From NCBI GenBank assembly GCA_027924585.1, contig BSBM01000361.1, positions 64,633,501 to 64,697,500 of the forward strand: DNA of 64,000 nt. The letters are read 5' to 3'. Below the pieces are notes generated by a model, which searched no databases, was not told where the DNA came from, and was given only the letters and a program-made list of their open reading frames with translations. Of the stretch, positions 11,494 to 23,600 are shown piece by piece (position 1 is the first letter of the stretch; each line of letters starts with the position of its first letter). This DNA comes from Larix kaempferi. Lineage: Eukaryota > Streptophyta > Pinopsida > Pinales > Pinaceae. The translations under genes and the position numbers were made by a program.

Positions 11494-12275
11494 AACTACA
11501 CAAGTACTTCAAGGAAACCTTAGCTCCCGAAAAGCTAGAACCCAACTCCTCCAATCGGGTTGTCTTTAGCTCGGACTCATGAACTCCGAAAGCCAACTCA
11601 CACAAGTCTGTTACATGGTTTGTTGTCACCAAAGGTGCTTCCTCCATCTCGGCATGTTGGTGTCTCCTCTTGGCTCGTCACTTTGCTCCCTTACTCGTCC
11701 CTTTGAAAGGCGATCGAGTCTTTCCCACATATCCCTCGTGATGCTCCATGCTCTCTAAGACAAGTTGCTTATCTTGTCGATCGTCACACTGTTGAAGGGT
11801 TCCTAAAGTGACCTCCACCTCCTTGGTATCCCCCTCATCCAATTTGTTGTGCATTTGAGACTTCATTTCTAAATATGCTAGGAATTCCTCTATCTCAAAT
11901 GGTATGCAATCCACTTCTTCTAATATCTCGAGCATCAGCTAAGACTTCGGGATCTCGATAGCATGTATGCAAAAGGACACGATGTCTGCCACTTCGTGTG
12001 CCAGGAAATATTCACTTTCACCATCACCCTGATCTGCCATCACACTAGCTTGAGGAACCTCTATCACCTCGAAATCCTTTGCATCATGCCACCAATTCGT
12101 ATACGCACTATATACACCGTTGGTCAAATGCCTCCTTGCATTGGCCATCGTCAAGTCTCTGCTCGTCTTGCTCAAGTGAACCTGCCTCTTGGGTTGTTTT
12201 TCCTAGACTACCGCCACTTGGTCTGCATGGAGTTCCGTTAGGATTTCCCTCTTCCACAACCTATGATGCCATTAT
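11494..12275 (-). pseudogene. Old-family C-terminal gag-protease region, copy 1
   Basis: Minus-strand frames (12175 down to 11444) read ADIVSFCIHAIEIPKS, then LEEVDCIPFEIEEFLAYLEM, then SPFKGTSKGAKRRAKRR. These match in order the region after the protease of the young element's ORF (DIVAFCVHAIGIPES ... KPFKGLSKGAKKRAKLR). Frame breaks separate the pieces. The 6.6-kb element at 12281 interrupts the link to the protease at 19187-19507. Confidence 0.8.
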
Positions 12276-12280
12276 TGGTG

Positions 12281-14028
12281 TGTAATGTTATGCTTTAGGT
12301 AAAACTGGAACAAAGGACATGCAGAGCATGCGAGCCCTTGCTCGAGAGCGTGCAAGCATACATGCAAAAGTGAGATGCATGCATGCAAAAGTGAGATGCA
12401 TGCAAGCATGCACGCATGCAACCCGTGAGAGGCATGCAACTCAACGGAGAAATAGAAGAGAAAAGTGACTTAGGTATAGGGCATGCAATGTCAAGGTTAT
12501 AAAAGAAAAATAAAGTGAGTTACTTGCCATCTATTATTATTATTGATGATTGAGAATTGGTTGTGAGAGCTCTGAGAGCCATAGGGTTTTATGGCACACT
12601 TCCCTAGCCATCAAGTGTGTTTCGGTAGCAAAATCTATCTACCCTAGCCACTCCAAAGGTAAATCATACAGGTTTATCATAGCATTTCAAGAATTGCAGC
12701 ACTATTGTGCTCCTTGCAAAGATACTACGCCTTCTCCAATTACATATTTAGGAGGGCGCACTTGTTCATCCATCAGGGCAGCAAGCTCTTATTACAGGAG
12801 GGCACTTACCAAGGGCGCATTCTCCATATGAAATGCAACAATATCATCTACACGTGTTGTTTTACCAACCATTGAACTGTGGGTACTATTCAATAGAGGA
12901 AGGCACATCTTTATAAGGTTTCCTGTGCAGAGTAGAGGCATATTAATATACTGTGGGGGAAGGTACCTCCTTTACTAAACTAGGGCGCAGTCTTCATCTA
13001 TTGGGAGAAGAGATCACCCTCTTAACATTGCTAACAGATGGAAAGAAGTCGTGAATGTTGAAAAGTCCAGATTCACGTGAGAGGGGCAAGCAAACGACAG
13101 TCAAATAAGGCATCTATAGTGAGAATAATACTCTAACTCCCTTGGCCACGAATCATCAACTACATACTAGTCTATTGCAGAGATAATTCGAGTGACACTG
13201 ACTAAAGGTCGCAATCTTCATCTGAAGGTTGGATCGTTTAAATAGAGCCTTGTTCTCCATTGGAAAACCGTGATATCTATCATAGCAGCTGGGTGGTTAC
13301 CTACAGGAGTCATGGTCATAATTGGCAGCCTCATATCAGCATAAATGGTAGCAAGTAATGAGTGAAAATGGATATATGATCCATAAACCAGAGGCATGTG
13401 GTATTGACTGATATTTATGGTATAGAGCAGCCATCCCTGCCAATTAATGTGATGCTTGTTTCATAAGACAATAATGCTTCATTATAGCAGCCGTATAGCC
13501 ACGTAGAGGTCTCATCTATCATCAAAGGAACCAGTATCATAATATCATACTTCTCCTTTTCCAAGACGGGTTTCAACAGAGTTTAGGGCAGCAGCCTCCC
13601 TTCCATTCCAGCGTGGATTCCTCTTGAATATTGGGTGCTGGAACTCCACCAAGAAGGCGTATTCCTCATTTAAAGAGTAGCATTACATCTTATTCGAACT
13701 AACTGTTACAACCAACTTTTCCCAAATTTATTATTGATACAGGTTAGATCTATCTCATATTGGAGATCTGATTTCTAGTAATTATTTGATTGTAATTCCA
13801 TTTTCAGAATTGAAAGATCATTATGATCAATCCCTTAAAGTGTCCAAGTTTGAGGTTATTGAATTTCTATGAGAATGTGTTATTTATAAATGGTTTACAA
13901 TTAATCCGGGCTTAAACCAGTAGTCACACAAAACCTTACCAAGCAACCATATAGAGAGGTAGCGGTAAAACATATGTAACCGGCAGTAAAGTGAAATTTA
14001 AAGATCAAAATTGAGTTGGAATATTACA
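12281..14028 (+). repeat. 5' LTR (1748 bp) of the 6.6-kb element
   Basis: It starts tgtaatgttatgctttagg and ends ggaatattaca. A TATA box tataaaag lies at 12498-12505. A GCATGC-rich minisatellite (about 12355-12440) sits upstream of it, in U3. The 93-codon open frame at 12550-12831 also exists in the other LTR but shows 11 amino-acid differences and no known domain, so I do not call it a gene. Confidence 0.92.
12498..12505 (+). promoter_or_regulatory. TATA box in 5' LTR
   Basis: tataaaag within gtcaaggttataaaag; the 3' LTR has the same box at 17360-17367. It is the only strong TATA box near the U3 minisatellite and probably sets the U3/R boundary. Confidence 0.65.
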
Positions 14029-14029
14029 G

Positions 14030-14041
14030 TGGTATCAGAGC
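14030..14041 (+). other. Primer-binding site for tRNA-iMet
   Basis: tggtatcagagc lies one base after the 5' LTR. It is complementary to the 3' end (including CCA) of plant initiator tRNA-Met, a gene for which occurs at 30958-31029. Confidence 0.95.
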
Positions 14042-14279
14042 ATGCTCCTCGCCAGTTGTGGGAGCATACAGTTATAAACAGATAGATGAATACATAGAAA
14101 TATCAATAGATGACAGTACGTACCAATTTTGGTGAAGTGCATACCTGAAAGCACAAGTTTCTTGCCATCCAATGAGATCATGGAGACACTGAGAAGGATC
14201 TCGACTGGAAATTTGGGAACTTAGCAGCACTTAGACACTTGCCTCGATATCAAAAATATCTAGCCATGGGGAATGAGGT

Positions 14280-15182
14280 ATGTGCGACATTGTCCTTCGA
14301 AGACTATTACTCCATCCAATTCGGGAGCTACCTAATGATTTGGACGAGGATCTCCTTAAAAGCATAGTTGGTGGAGTAGAGAGAGATGAGCATGATATAC
14401 AGGTTGATAGTAAACTTGATATGGAGTTGACAATACATGAGGAGGATAGTACATATGATGCAATTATCAGATCATCCATCGTCGAGGATTCATCATCTCA
14501 CCTTAGTAGTGGTGCTTGTGATGATCAAGGGGTGTTAGCACCTGGCTGTGACATGGATACAATATGGAACGATTTGGGCGTACAGGACGTTGAAGAGGAA
14601 AATGAGCTCACCTATGAGCCTATAGTTACTGGAGATTCCTTGAACAACACTCAGATAGCTCTTCAGGAATCAGATATGCATATAGACGGGTTATGTGACG
14701 AGTGGGAGTTGATACACACTTCATCATCTACTACAACAATCGTGACATTCGTGATAGACGGGATACATGCGGAGAAGCATGACTCAGAGAGGATTGACTC
14801 TATACATGCTAGACCAGATAGAGGATATGATTCACTTCTTATGGAGGGGCCATGGATGGCTCCACTGGGAGTTGTGGATGTGTTGATGGGAGACATGCTC
14901 CAGGGACCATCCGATAGTGACATAGATACACCCCGTGCTTTTCAGGATGAGTATAGTATAGATGTGTGGGATCCTGGTTCAGTTGACACCAACAAAGTGA
15001 GCGCGCAAGAGGATACAACAACACACACAAGATACAGGACATTTGTGGCACATGAGAGCAAGAGTGTCACTCATGGTTTTGGAGAACAACTTCTGGTAAT
15101 GACTCTACACGAGGAGCATGTGGAGTTCAGTATTCTGCAGGAGGAGCACTCAAGAGTTGTCGGTAACCAAGGAGAGATATAA
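14280..15182 (+). CDS. Acidic 300-residue ORF of unknown function in the 6.6-kb element
   Basis: Open for 300 codons directly downstream of the primer-binding site, where gag would normally lie. The product is rich in Asp, Glu, Ser, Thr and Ile and poor in Lys. It has no zinc knuckle, no protease D-T/S-G, no membrane segment and no capsid pattern that I recognise. It carries one VWDPGS motif near residue 230, a motif that recurs further down the element. The last codons lead into an integrase-like stretch in another frame. It could be a rearranged pol segment read out of frame, or sequence acquired by the element. Coding status is uncertain. Confidence 0.4.
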   Translation: MCDIVLRRLLLHPIRELPNDLDEDLLKSIVGGVERDEHDIQVDSKLDMELTIHEEDSTYDAIIRSSIVEDSSSHLSSGACDDQGVLAPGCDMDTIWNDLGVQDVEEENELTYEPIVTGDSLNNTQIALQESDMHIDGLCDEWELIHTSSSTTTIVTFVIDGIHAEKHDSERIDSIHARPDRGYDSLLMEGPWMAPLGVVDVLMGDMLQGPSDSDIDTPRAFQDEYSIDVWDPGSVDTNKVSAQEDTTTHTRYRTFVAHESKSVTHGFGEQLLVMTLHEEHVEFSILQEEHSRVVGNQGEI

Positions 15183-16889
15183 CATAAAGGAATTGGATAT
15201 GAACGCGTGGGATTGGCTCACTATGATTAGCCCTGATTGGAAATCCCACCTTTTGGTGGAATATTCCAAGGACTGCTTCGCATGTGAGTTGATGGATGGG
15301 CGCATCCAGGATGACCAGTACAGGGTAATGGATGACATCATCTACTACAGAGACACCATATAACTCACCTCTGAGTCTGCACTTAGGATCGAGATCCTCA
15401 AAACTATACATGAGACACCTTAGGACCTATCAGCAGATTAGCTAGAGATTCTCTTGGAAGCATCTCAAATATGATATGACGAGACACTGGAGGAAGTGTC
15501 TGACTTGCTAGTCGCATGATTTAGAGCAGGATTATCTAGTCAAACTAGGGCAGACCACCCTCATCTCCAGACAGAGTAGAGAGGATGTGTCAAATCCTCG
15601 CAGCACAGGTTCATCAGAGATGTATGGTAGGATCGACATTGCAGGGATGGTATTAGATTTGTTCATAGGGAGCACAACGGACAGAGTAGGAGAAGACATC
15701 ATCTCCCATAGAGATTGCACCAGTGTCGACCTTGAGTCCTTACTTAGGGAGAGCGTCATGAGGGCTATGCATGATGTGCGTCGGACAGGGCATTCTCAGT
15801 ACTTGCATGAGTATGAGACATCGCAGGTGGCAGAGCTACGCCCTAGGGAGTTGCTTACTGACCCCATGGATTACTTGAGCACCCTGATAGTATGGGGTTT
15901 AGCAGATGTATAGATGCAGTTTGGCTGGAGTTGATTAGATTAGAAGGAGCAGAGTCAGTTCTTAGTACTTGGTTTCTACCAGAGGATTACAATGTGACTC
16001 ATATGAATATCTGCATGGTACAACAGCATTTCGTTAGAGTCGGGTTTGGTGGACCCCTTAGTTGGTGGTGGGATCCAAGCATTCATTTGCATGATGGACT
16101 ATTCTAGATAGTAGAGGTGATCGACTGAACTATGAGGGTGATCGATCTGCTATATTTAGAGGATGCTAGTGGAATAGAGGTTGAGAATTCTTTATGGCAG
16201 AGCAGACCTTTCTGGTATTCATAATCCAGTCAGATCAGGGGTCCAATACAGATGAGACAGCCAATCTTCATTTTCTAGAGTTCACTCCTGAGATGCTTAG
16301 GCTAGGGTGTGTAGAGTATTTGTCTTTTGAGGAGTTTGTGCAGCTTAAGGTTGCTTGGTCCTTCAAAGGGCGACATATGGAGTCTTATGCTAGCAATTGG
16401 CAGACTGACGCGACGTGTAGAGTGCGTTTCACACCTTACAGTACACTATGGGACTCGGGTGAATTTACCAGTTTTGGGTAGGCATGGGAAAGCATTTGGT
16501 TAGAGTACATCACAGGTTTGTCGAAGGTGCAGACACGGTATGATAGTTGGATGGTTATGAGTAGAGGGGCACAACATCAACATAGTGGATTCTTCTTGGG
16601 GTTAGCCTGGGATCCGGGAATTGCAGTAGTGGACAGTACAACAGTGCTATGGAGTCTACAAGATGCTCCTTATAGGGATGATACACAATGTAGTCAAGGA
16701 TACAATATGTACTCCACCATTCTCATATTAGTTTGGGACCCTGGGATTATAGTGACTGGAAGTTCAATGGTTACTAGAGATGAGAGGACCCTCATTTATT
16801 TGCAGGTACAGGGAATTGAGACTTTAGTAGAGGTATTTTCTGAGGAGTTGGCCAAGTTCCCACCATGGTTGATTACTCTACTTACATGA
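15118..16889 (+). pseudogene. Integrase-derived and unassigned remnants of the 6.6-kb element
   Basis: At 15182-15363 a frame reads ISPDWKSHLLVEYSKD, then FACELMDGRIQDDQYRV and DDIIYYRDTI, matching the segment before the zinc-binding HHCC domain of gypsy integrases. The expected H..PLAGH.G and C..C parts follow only in damaged form. Near 16497 the frame LEYITGLSKVQ resembles the start of the integrase core (D-F-I-T-G-L-P-K). Between and after these lie several open but unrecognised frames (15587-15913, 16194-16481, 16518-16889). No DDE set is complete. The region is a fusion of pol fragments and unknown sequence. Confidence 0.6.
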
Positions 16890-17057
16890 TGCTTTCAAGA
16901 TATCTCTTGTGACAGTACCTCACATGATAGTACCTGGAGGAGAGGGTGCTATAGATCTCCTAGGATGATCTGGGACCCTGGGATCATCCCTTAATTTAGT
17001 TGGTTCAGGTCGATGAATTGGGGAGTTGCATTGGTATTGCTTGAGGATAAGCAATCT

Positions 17058-17071
17058 TGGGGAGGAAGGAT
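17058..17071 (+). other. Polypurine tract of the 6.6-kb element
   Basis: tggggaggaaggat lies immediately before the 3' LTR start at 17072 and would prime plus-strand synthesis. Confidence 0.8.
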
Positions 17072-18888
17072 TGTAATGTTTTGTTTTAGGTAAAACTGGA
17101 ACAAAGGACACACAAAGCATGCGAGCCCTAGCTCGAGAGTGTGCAAGCATGCATGCAAAAAGTGAGATGCATGTAATCATGCATGCATGCATAAGTGAGA
17201 TGCATGCAAGCATGCACACATGCAAAAGTGAGATGCATGCAATCATGCTTGCATGCAGAAGTGAGATGCATGCACGCATGCAACCAGTGAGAGGCATGCA
17301 ACTCAGCGGAGAAATAGAAGAGAAAAATGACTTAGGTATAGGGCATGCAATGTCAAGGTTATAAAAGAAAGATAAAGTGAGTTACTCGCCATCTATTATT
17401 ATTATTGATGATTGAGAATTGGTTGTGAGAGCTTTGATAGCCATAGGGTTTTAGGGCACACTGCCCTAGCCATCAAGTGTGTTTCGGCAGCGAAATCTAT
17501 CTGCCCTAGCCACTCCAGAGGTAAATCATACAGGTTTATCATAGCATTTCAAGAATTGCAGCACTATTGTGCTCCTTGCAAAGATACTACGCCTTCTCCA
17601 ATTACATATTTAGGAGGGCGCACTTGTTCATCCACCAGGGAATCAAGCTCTTATTATAGGAGGGCACTTACCAATGGCGCATTCTCCATATGAAAGGCAA
17701 CAATATCATCTACACGTGTTGCTTTACCAACCATTGAACCGTGGGTACTATTCAAGAGAGGAAGCAACATCTTTATAAGGTTTCTTGTGCAGAGCAGAGG
17801 GATATTAATATACTGTGGGGGCAGGTACCTCCTTTAATAAACTAGGGCACATTCTTCATCTATTGGGAGCAGATATCACCCTCTTCACGTTGCTAACAGA
17901 TGGAAAGAAGTCGTGAATATTGAAGAGGCCAGATTCACATAAGAGGGGCAAGCAAACGACAGTCAAATAAGGCATCTATAGTGAGAATAATACTCTAACT
18001 CCCTTGGCCATGAATCATCAACTACATACCAGTCTATTGCAAAGATAATTCGAGTGACACTAACTGAAAGTCGCAATCTTCATTTGAAGGTTGGATCGTT
18101 TAAATAGAGCCTTGTTCTCCATTGGAAAACCGTGATCTCTATCCTAGCAGTTGCGTGGTTACCTACAGGATTCATGGTCATAATTGGTAGCGTCATATCA
18201 ACATAGAAGGTAGCAAGTAATGAGTGAAAACGAATATTTGATCCATAAACCAGATGCATGTGGTATTGACTGATATTTATGGTATAGAGCAATGATCCCT
18301 GCCAATTAATGTGATGTTTGTTTCATAAGACAATAATTCTTCATTATAGTAGTCGTATAGCCACGTAGAGGTCTGATCTATCATCAAAGGAACCAGTATC
18401 ATAATATCATACTTCTCCTTTTCCAAGACGGGTTTCAACAGAGTTTAGGGCAGCAACCCCCCTTCCATTCCAACGTGGATTCCTCTTGAATATTGGGTGT
18501 TGGAACTCCACAAGAAGGCATATTCCTCATTTAAAGAGTAGCATTACATCAGATTCAAGCTAACTGCTACAACCATCTTTCCCAAATTTATTATTGATAC
18601 AAGTTAGATCTATCTCATATTGGAAATCTGATTTCTAGTATTTATTTGATTGTAATTCCATTTTCAGAATTGAATGATCGTTATGTTCAATCCCTTAAAG
18701 TGTCCAAGTTTGATGTTATTGAATTTCTATGAGAATGTGTTATTTATAAATGGTTTACAATTAATTTGGGGTTAAACCAATAGTCACACAAAAACTTACC
18801 AAGCAACCATACAGACAAGCAACGGTAAAACATATGTAACCAGTAGTAAAGTGAAATTTGAAGATCAAATTTGAGTTGGAATATTACA
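17072..18888 (+). repeat. 3' LTR (1817 bp) of the 6.6-kb element
   Basis: Matches 12281-14028 along its length. It is 69 bp longer, largely because its minisatellite has more units. TATA box at 17360-17367. It ends ggaatattaca at 18888, followed by the TSD tggtg. Confidence 0.92.
17145..17300 (+). repeat. U3 minisatellite of agtgagatgcatgca-type units
   Basis: About five units of 30-38 bp, each containing agtgagatgcatgcaa followed by further GCATGC-like runs. The equivalent in the 5' LTR (12355-12440) has about two units. GCATGC is self-complementary, so the array is a chain of short palindromes. Confidence 0.8.
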
Positions 18889-18893
18889 TGGTG

Positions 18894-20641
18894 CAAGCTC
18901 CACCTTGTCACTCAAGATGCTACAGATGGTCTACCGGAATTCCCAACAGCTTGGTTTCCTTTGCAACCGAGTTTGCCTCAAGCTCCAACACTCTCAACCT
19001 CTATGCCAAGCGATCAACCGTCTTTGATGTATCTGTGTTCTCTCTTGTCGATTCTTCCTGTTGTTGTGCGTTTCCACATAGTTTGTCTGCGGGCGTGTCA
19101 GATGTCTCAACTAGATGCATGGAGGACATCCTAGGCATGCGCCCAAATTCCTTCTCAACATCATCCACACACTCCAAGACTTGGTCTCACTTAAGAATGC
19201 CAAAGGACTCAAGAACAGAACTGGTGCTGCCTTGGCCAACCTCAAAGTCCTGCCCCAAGACCAAAGAATGATTTTCCATTGGAGCTACTGCAAAGTCCCT
19301 CTTGCCATACCAATTCCTAACCTTTATTGGCGTTGCACGAACCATCCCAGCTATCGACTCCACTGTTGAGTTCACCACCTTGAACATGGCCTTACTGAAC
19401 TCAGCTTGACTATGAAGCACCGTCGTGGTTCTGTTGCTAACAAAACTATGGTTGGCTCTAGTGTCCACCAACGCAACAACCTTCAACCCACTCATCGCCG
19501 CGCCCACAAAGGAAAGGCCCTATTGGTCTACATCTTGTGAACTAACTCCTTGACGTGTTGTTAAGTTGTCCAGGCATGTCGTCAATTCCTTAACCACTTC
19601 CAAAATTTATTCTGAAGGATGCCGCGCTTGGGCCTCTCTCCAAGCTAGTGTCAACTCAATTGTTTTCCTTTGGACTGCGTCCAAACGTGCCACCAACTCT
19701 GCCTTCATCGGACAAGTTCTCACGAAGTGGTTTCTGTTGTAGAGGAAACGACCTGTCTTCCTGCTTGGCCGTGTGGATGGTTTCGGGTGCGCCTTCGTTT
19801 TCTCTTGGGTGCCATTCACTATGTTGAGCGACCCCAACCTAGGCACCTAGGCACCTTCCAAGCCTCCACTCAGTTTTCCAATGTCCGCAACCGTTCCACT
19901 CAATCATTGCTTCACAAGCATAGTTGTTCTACCTTCACATCATGCTCCTGAAACATCTGCCTCATCTAGTAGCCATACTGTTCCAGGCTTCTTGCCATGT
20001 CTTCCATCACGGATTTCCATGACTCTTCTTCACTGTGCACATCCTGCTACAACTCCTATCAAGTGCGATTGTGCATCAACCGAAGTGTCAACTAAGCCCA
20101 TTGGAACCCCAACAAAACTTACCAACTACCTGATCTTCGTTAGGTGCACCTACCAAGTGTTGGACGCACTTCCACCAAAGTGTGCCGAAATTTGAGTAAA
20201 CCATGTGGTCACTCGTATGATGATATCCGTCAAGAACTCCCTCGATTCTTCTTCACCGAAAGCAGCAAACCGCTGAGTTTGGGTGGGTGCACCGCTGTCC
20301 AGTGCACCGTGCCTCAACACTTCCGTCACCACTGCCTGGTTTCATTGTTTCACCTGAACTTTATGAACTGTCACAGAGTTCTGGGCGCATTAGTCACACT
20401 TACCGGTCTACGATTCCGTCGACACGCTGATGTACATCCCAGGTGTGTTACTACTCAACACACTCCTGGTGAACTACCTCTTGTGCCCTGCCGAACCAAA
20501 TCCAATAGTCATTCTTCACGAATCTCAGATCTAGGCGCTCTTCCACCCCCACGTGTTCTACTGCTGAGCGCCTCACTTTTGGGCACTTCTCCGTCGGATC
20601 TACACTATGTGGGTACCTTGTCTCGTGCCATGCGCATTACT
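18894..20641 (-). pseudogene. Old-family gag-protease, N-terminal to protease part, copy 1
   Basis: Minus strand, from high to low coordinates: leader and N-terminal region (broken frames 20640-19850); zinc knuckle at 19607-19846 reading FLYNRNHFVRTCP, in which both leading Cys of the CX2CX3HX4C box are lost; retropepsin at 19187-19507 reading VVALVDTRANHSFVS and MENHSLVLGQDF. The active-site D-T-G is D-T-R. Copy 2 keeps a perfect knuckle (CFLCNGNHFMRTC). The coding potential continued at 12275-11494 before the 6.6-kb element inserted. Confidence 0.85.
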
Positions 20642-20649
20642 GCCCCAGT

Positions 20650-23600
20650 CAGGGATCAAATTTGAAGGGTAGGGTCCCATTTCACTTTGAAGGGTTATGA
20701 GATATTGAACCCTTTGACGTTGACATGTAAAAATAAAAAATTATTTTCATTTGAAAATGTAATTATATATCAAAATTTCATTATTTATTAAAAGTAATGA
20801 AATTTATTCCTTAATATAGTAAAATTTAATTATTTATTAAAAGTAATGTAATCAAATTCCTTAATATAGTAATAATATTTGCAATATTCACTGTTAAGAT
20901 TTTAATAAACAATGTTTATACTAAATTGTTTGTGTTTAAAAAAATTATTCAATCTCATTTTGAGTGTAAGACATCCATCAATCTCATAAAAATCTAAGCA
21001 TTTTTTGCTCTTCCAAATAATGCCAATAGAAATAGATTTTTATTTTTATATGTTTTAAACTTTGCCAAAATCATTTTGAAATTGAAAAAAACTTCAATAT
21101 CATAACAAAAGAATATTTTGAAATTGAAAATAACTCAAACATCATAACAAAATAACATAATATGGTATATGCAAAGTGTGAGCCTCGAATAGCTACAATA
21201 AACAAATAAACAAATTAATAATGAAAATAACTAATTACATAAAATAAGGCATTATTTTAAATTTTAAATTTGTAAGAAAAACAATTGAAAAGTACAAGCA
21301 AAAGTATTGAAAAAATTCTCAATCTAAAGAGGAGTTTGTTAAAGATGGTTGAACCAAACCAATATTCATGGCAATTGAGAAATTGAAGCGATTTAAATAT
21401 TGATCTTGGAAAAAACCACCAAAGAGAACAAGATATTGTCAATCAAGATATTAATGCTTAATTTCTGTCAAAAATGAGTTAAATGGGTGTGTAAATGATT
21501 TTTTTTGAAAAGAAAGAGTTGTCTAAAAATTTGAGGACTTTAACTTTTCATTCTTCATAATTCATAATAGATTCATCTCTCTCAAAATCCCCGTTCCATC
21601 TTGATTGTGCCATTTCAACACCTTATATTTAGAATGTCAACAATTCCAACTAGATTTTGGTGAAAAAAAAAAATCAAATCTTTAAATTATGAAAAATGAC
21701 TTTCTCTTCTTCAGAATCCATTTTTGATTGCATAAATAACATAAATAGATTTAGGACCTACAAAAACCCTGATTGTGATATCTCAACCCCTTATTTTTAC
21801 TATGCCAACATTTCCAACAAACTTTTGAAAAAACCAGTATGTTAAGAAAAAATACATACAAATCATATAAACCATGTTGAGATTGATATCTACGAATATT
21901 TATTACAGAGTTATTAGACCCTGATAGTTGAGTGTATTCATTTTTCTACCTCAAAAATTGCAGATTTCATTTGCACCTAAATCTTTTAGGTCAAGTTAAA
22001 CCAAAAGAAAATCAAAATTAGGTCTCGGATTGAAATTTAAACTAAAATTATTTTAATCACAGTTGGCAAACATCCGAATTATTTTAAAAGCAGAGAAGCT
22101 TCTTATAAGATGTTCAATGTTAAATCTAGCATGCTTATTTTAAGCATAACGTTAAAGAAAAGGAGAATTGTGGTTACCTTGGTGTCCAAACTCAGTGAAA
22201 ATATCCAACGAAGAATAAATGCTGGACTACAAACTTGGAACAACATCCAATTTGATCCACAACAAAGTATACGAGAGTTGTAACTTTAATATTTAAATAG
22301 CTTTAATCCAAAAGAGAAAATTGCAAAAAATAATGTTAAGTAGCTCAAATTTTATAGCTAAGCAAATGTCAGTCCGTCTGATCAAATAAATCTACAATCT
22401 TAAAATAGAGCAGAGCATTTCAACTTGAAGGGACAACTGACAAGAAGGTAATTTAGTTTATTTAAAACCTAATCCATCTGGATGTAGGAACTACAAAACG
22501 TAACATGTGGAAAGGGATGGAGAAAATCGACATATCTGAATGAAAGCAAATAGAGAAAGGGTCAAATATTACCCTCTAAATTCTAGTGAGAAGTGGATCT
22601 TCCCTTTGAAACTCCATCCAATAGATGCAGTGAAGAGTTGAATGTATAAATGCAACCCTGTTGTTGAATGTGCATCCGACCACCACATTTCCACACTTGT
22701 CACCTATTATTTCAATCTTCAAAGAAATGTTGTAGTTTTTTTCTTCATCCTGCACATGTTGGCCAAGTTTCTACTCAGTCAGTGAACTCTCGACTCACAT
22801 GGACTCGCCACTAGCCAGGCCCTACCTTAGATATAGCAATGCCGTCGCTCACCAGTGATCACAAAGAAATGCTCAAAGCCTAAAGAGAGAACTTTCTCTC
22901 GTAAGGATCGAAAGCTGAAACCATAGAAATACTTACAATGCGGAACTTTCTCTGGTGAGGATTGAGAGTTACAATGCAATCTCACTAAAGATAAAACCCC
23001 AAAAAATTAGCATTAGTTTTGCTCAATTTCGATTGTGAGTTATCTTACGAGCTATGAACAATGAAGTAGCAAAACCCACATGAATATCAACAAAAATTAA
23101 CCCAAAAAAAACCATTGGGTATCAAAATCTAGCCCTAACTACAACACCCAAGACACCAAAACAAGCTAACATCTCTGCATTGAAGAATCCCAATAATCTA
23201 TACAACCCAAAATCTAGATATCTACTAGCAGTTCTCAGTGAAATGGATGCAAAAAAACCTCCACGGTTCCACCTACTCTAGCAACTTGCTCTTCTCCTAT
23301 TTCTTCTCTCGTTGACGCAAAAATAGCTCAACCAGATTTGCTACCTTGCTCTTCTCTGGGGTAGGACCTCCGGTAATCGACTATCCCTAGTAAGTTATCA
23401 AATCTATTCACAATCCTAGCATTTAATTTCACATCCTATACTCAGGTTTGATCACATGAAGAAGAAGATGGAAAATCGAGTTGGCAACCTCTCAGACCAA
23501 GGTTTAATGAAGTTTGGTGATGCCATTAAATTCTTTTAATACTTAATCAAACACATAACTTAGTAACTTGTAAGCTAAGACAATAAGATATCATATTAGC

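Larger units (their letters stand above)
12281..18888 (+). mobile_element. Non-autonomous Ty3/gypsy-derived LTR element (6.6 kb)
   Basis: Complete insertion with TSD tggtg at 12276-12280 and 18889-18893, and an empty site in A2 near 53250. 5' LTR 12281-14028, primer-binding site complementary to tRNA-iMet at 14030-14041, internal region of 3.04 kb, polypurine tract just before 17072, 3' LTR 17072-18888; both LTRs are TGTAATG...ATTACA. The internal part has only integrase-like remnants plus a 300-codon acidic ORF and no RT, so it depends on another element. A 280-bp LTR stretch compared by eye differs by roughly 5%, so the insertion is older than the one at 24438 but younger than the A1/A2 duplication. 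Confidence 0.93.

Noticed and set aside
12550-12831. 93-codon ORF, also at 17412-17693
   Set aside because: Present in both LTRs because the LTRs are copies; 11 amino-acid differences and no recognisable motif.
15118-16889. String of open frames considered as a novel multi-gene operon-like set
   Set aside because: The integrase-like motifs and the enclosing LTR, primer-binding site and polypurine tract show that it is the interior of a retroelement.
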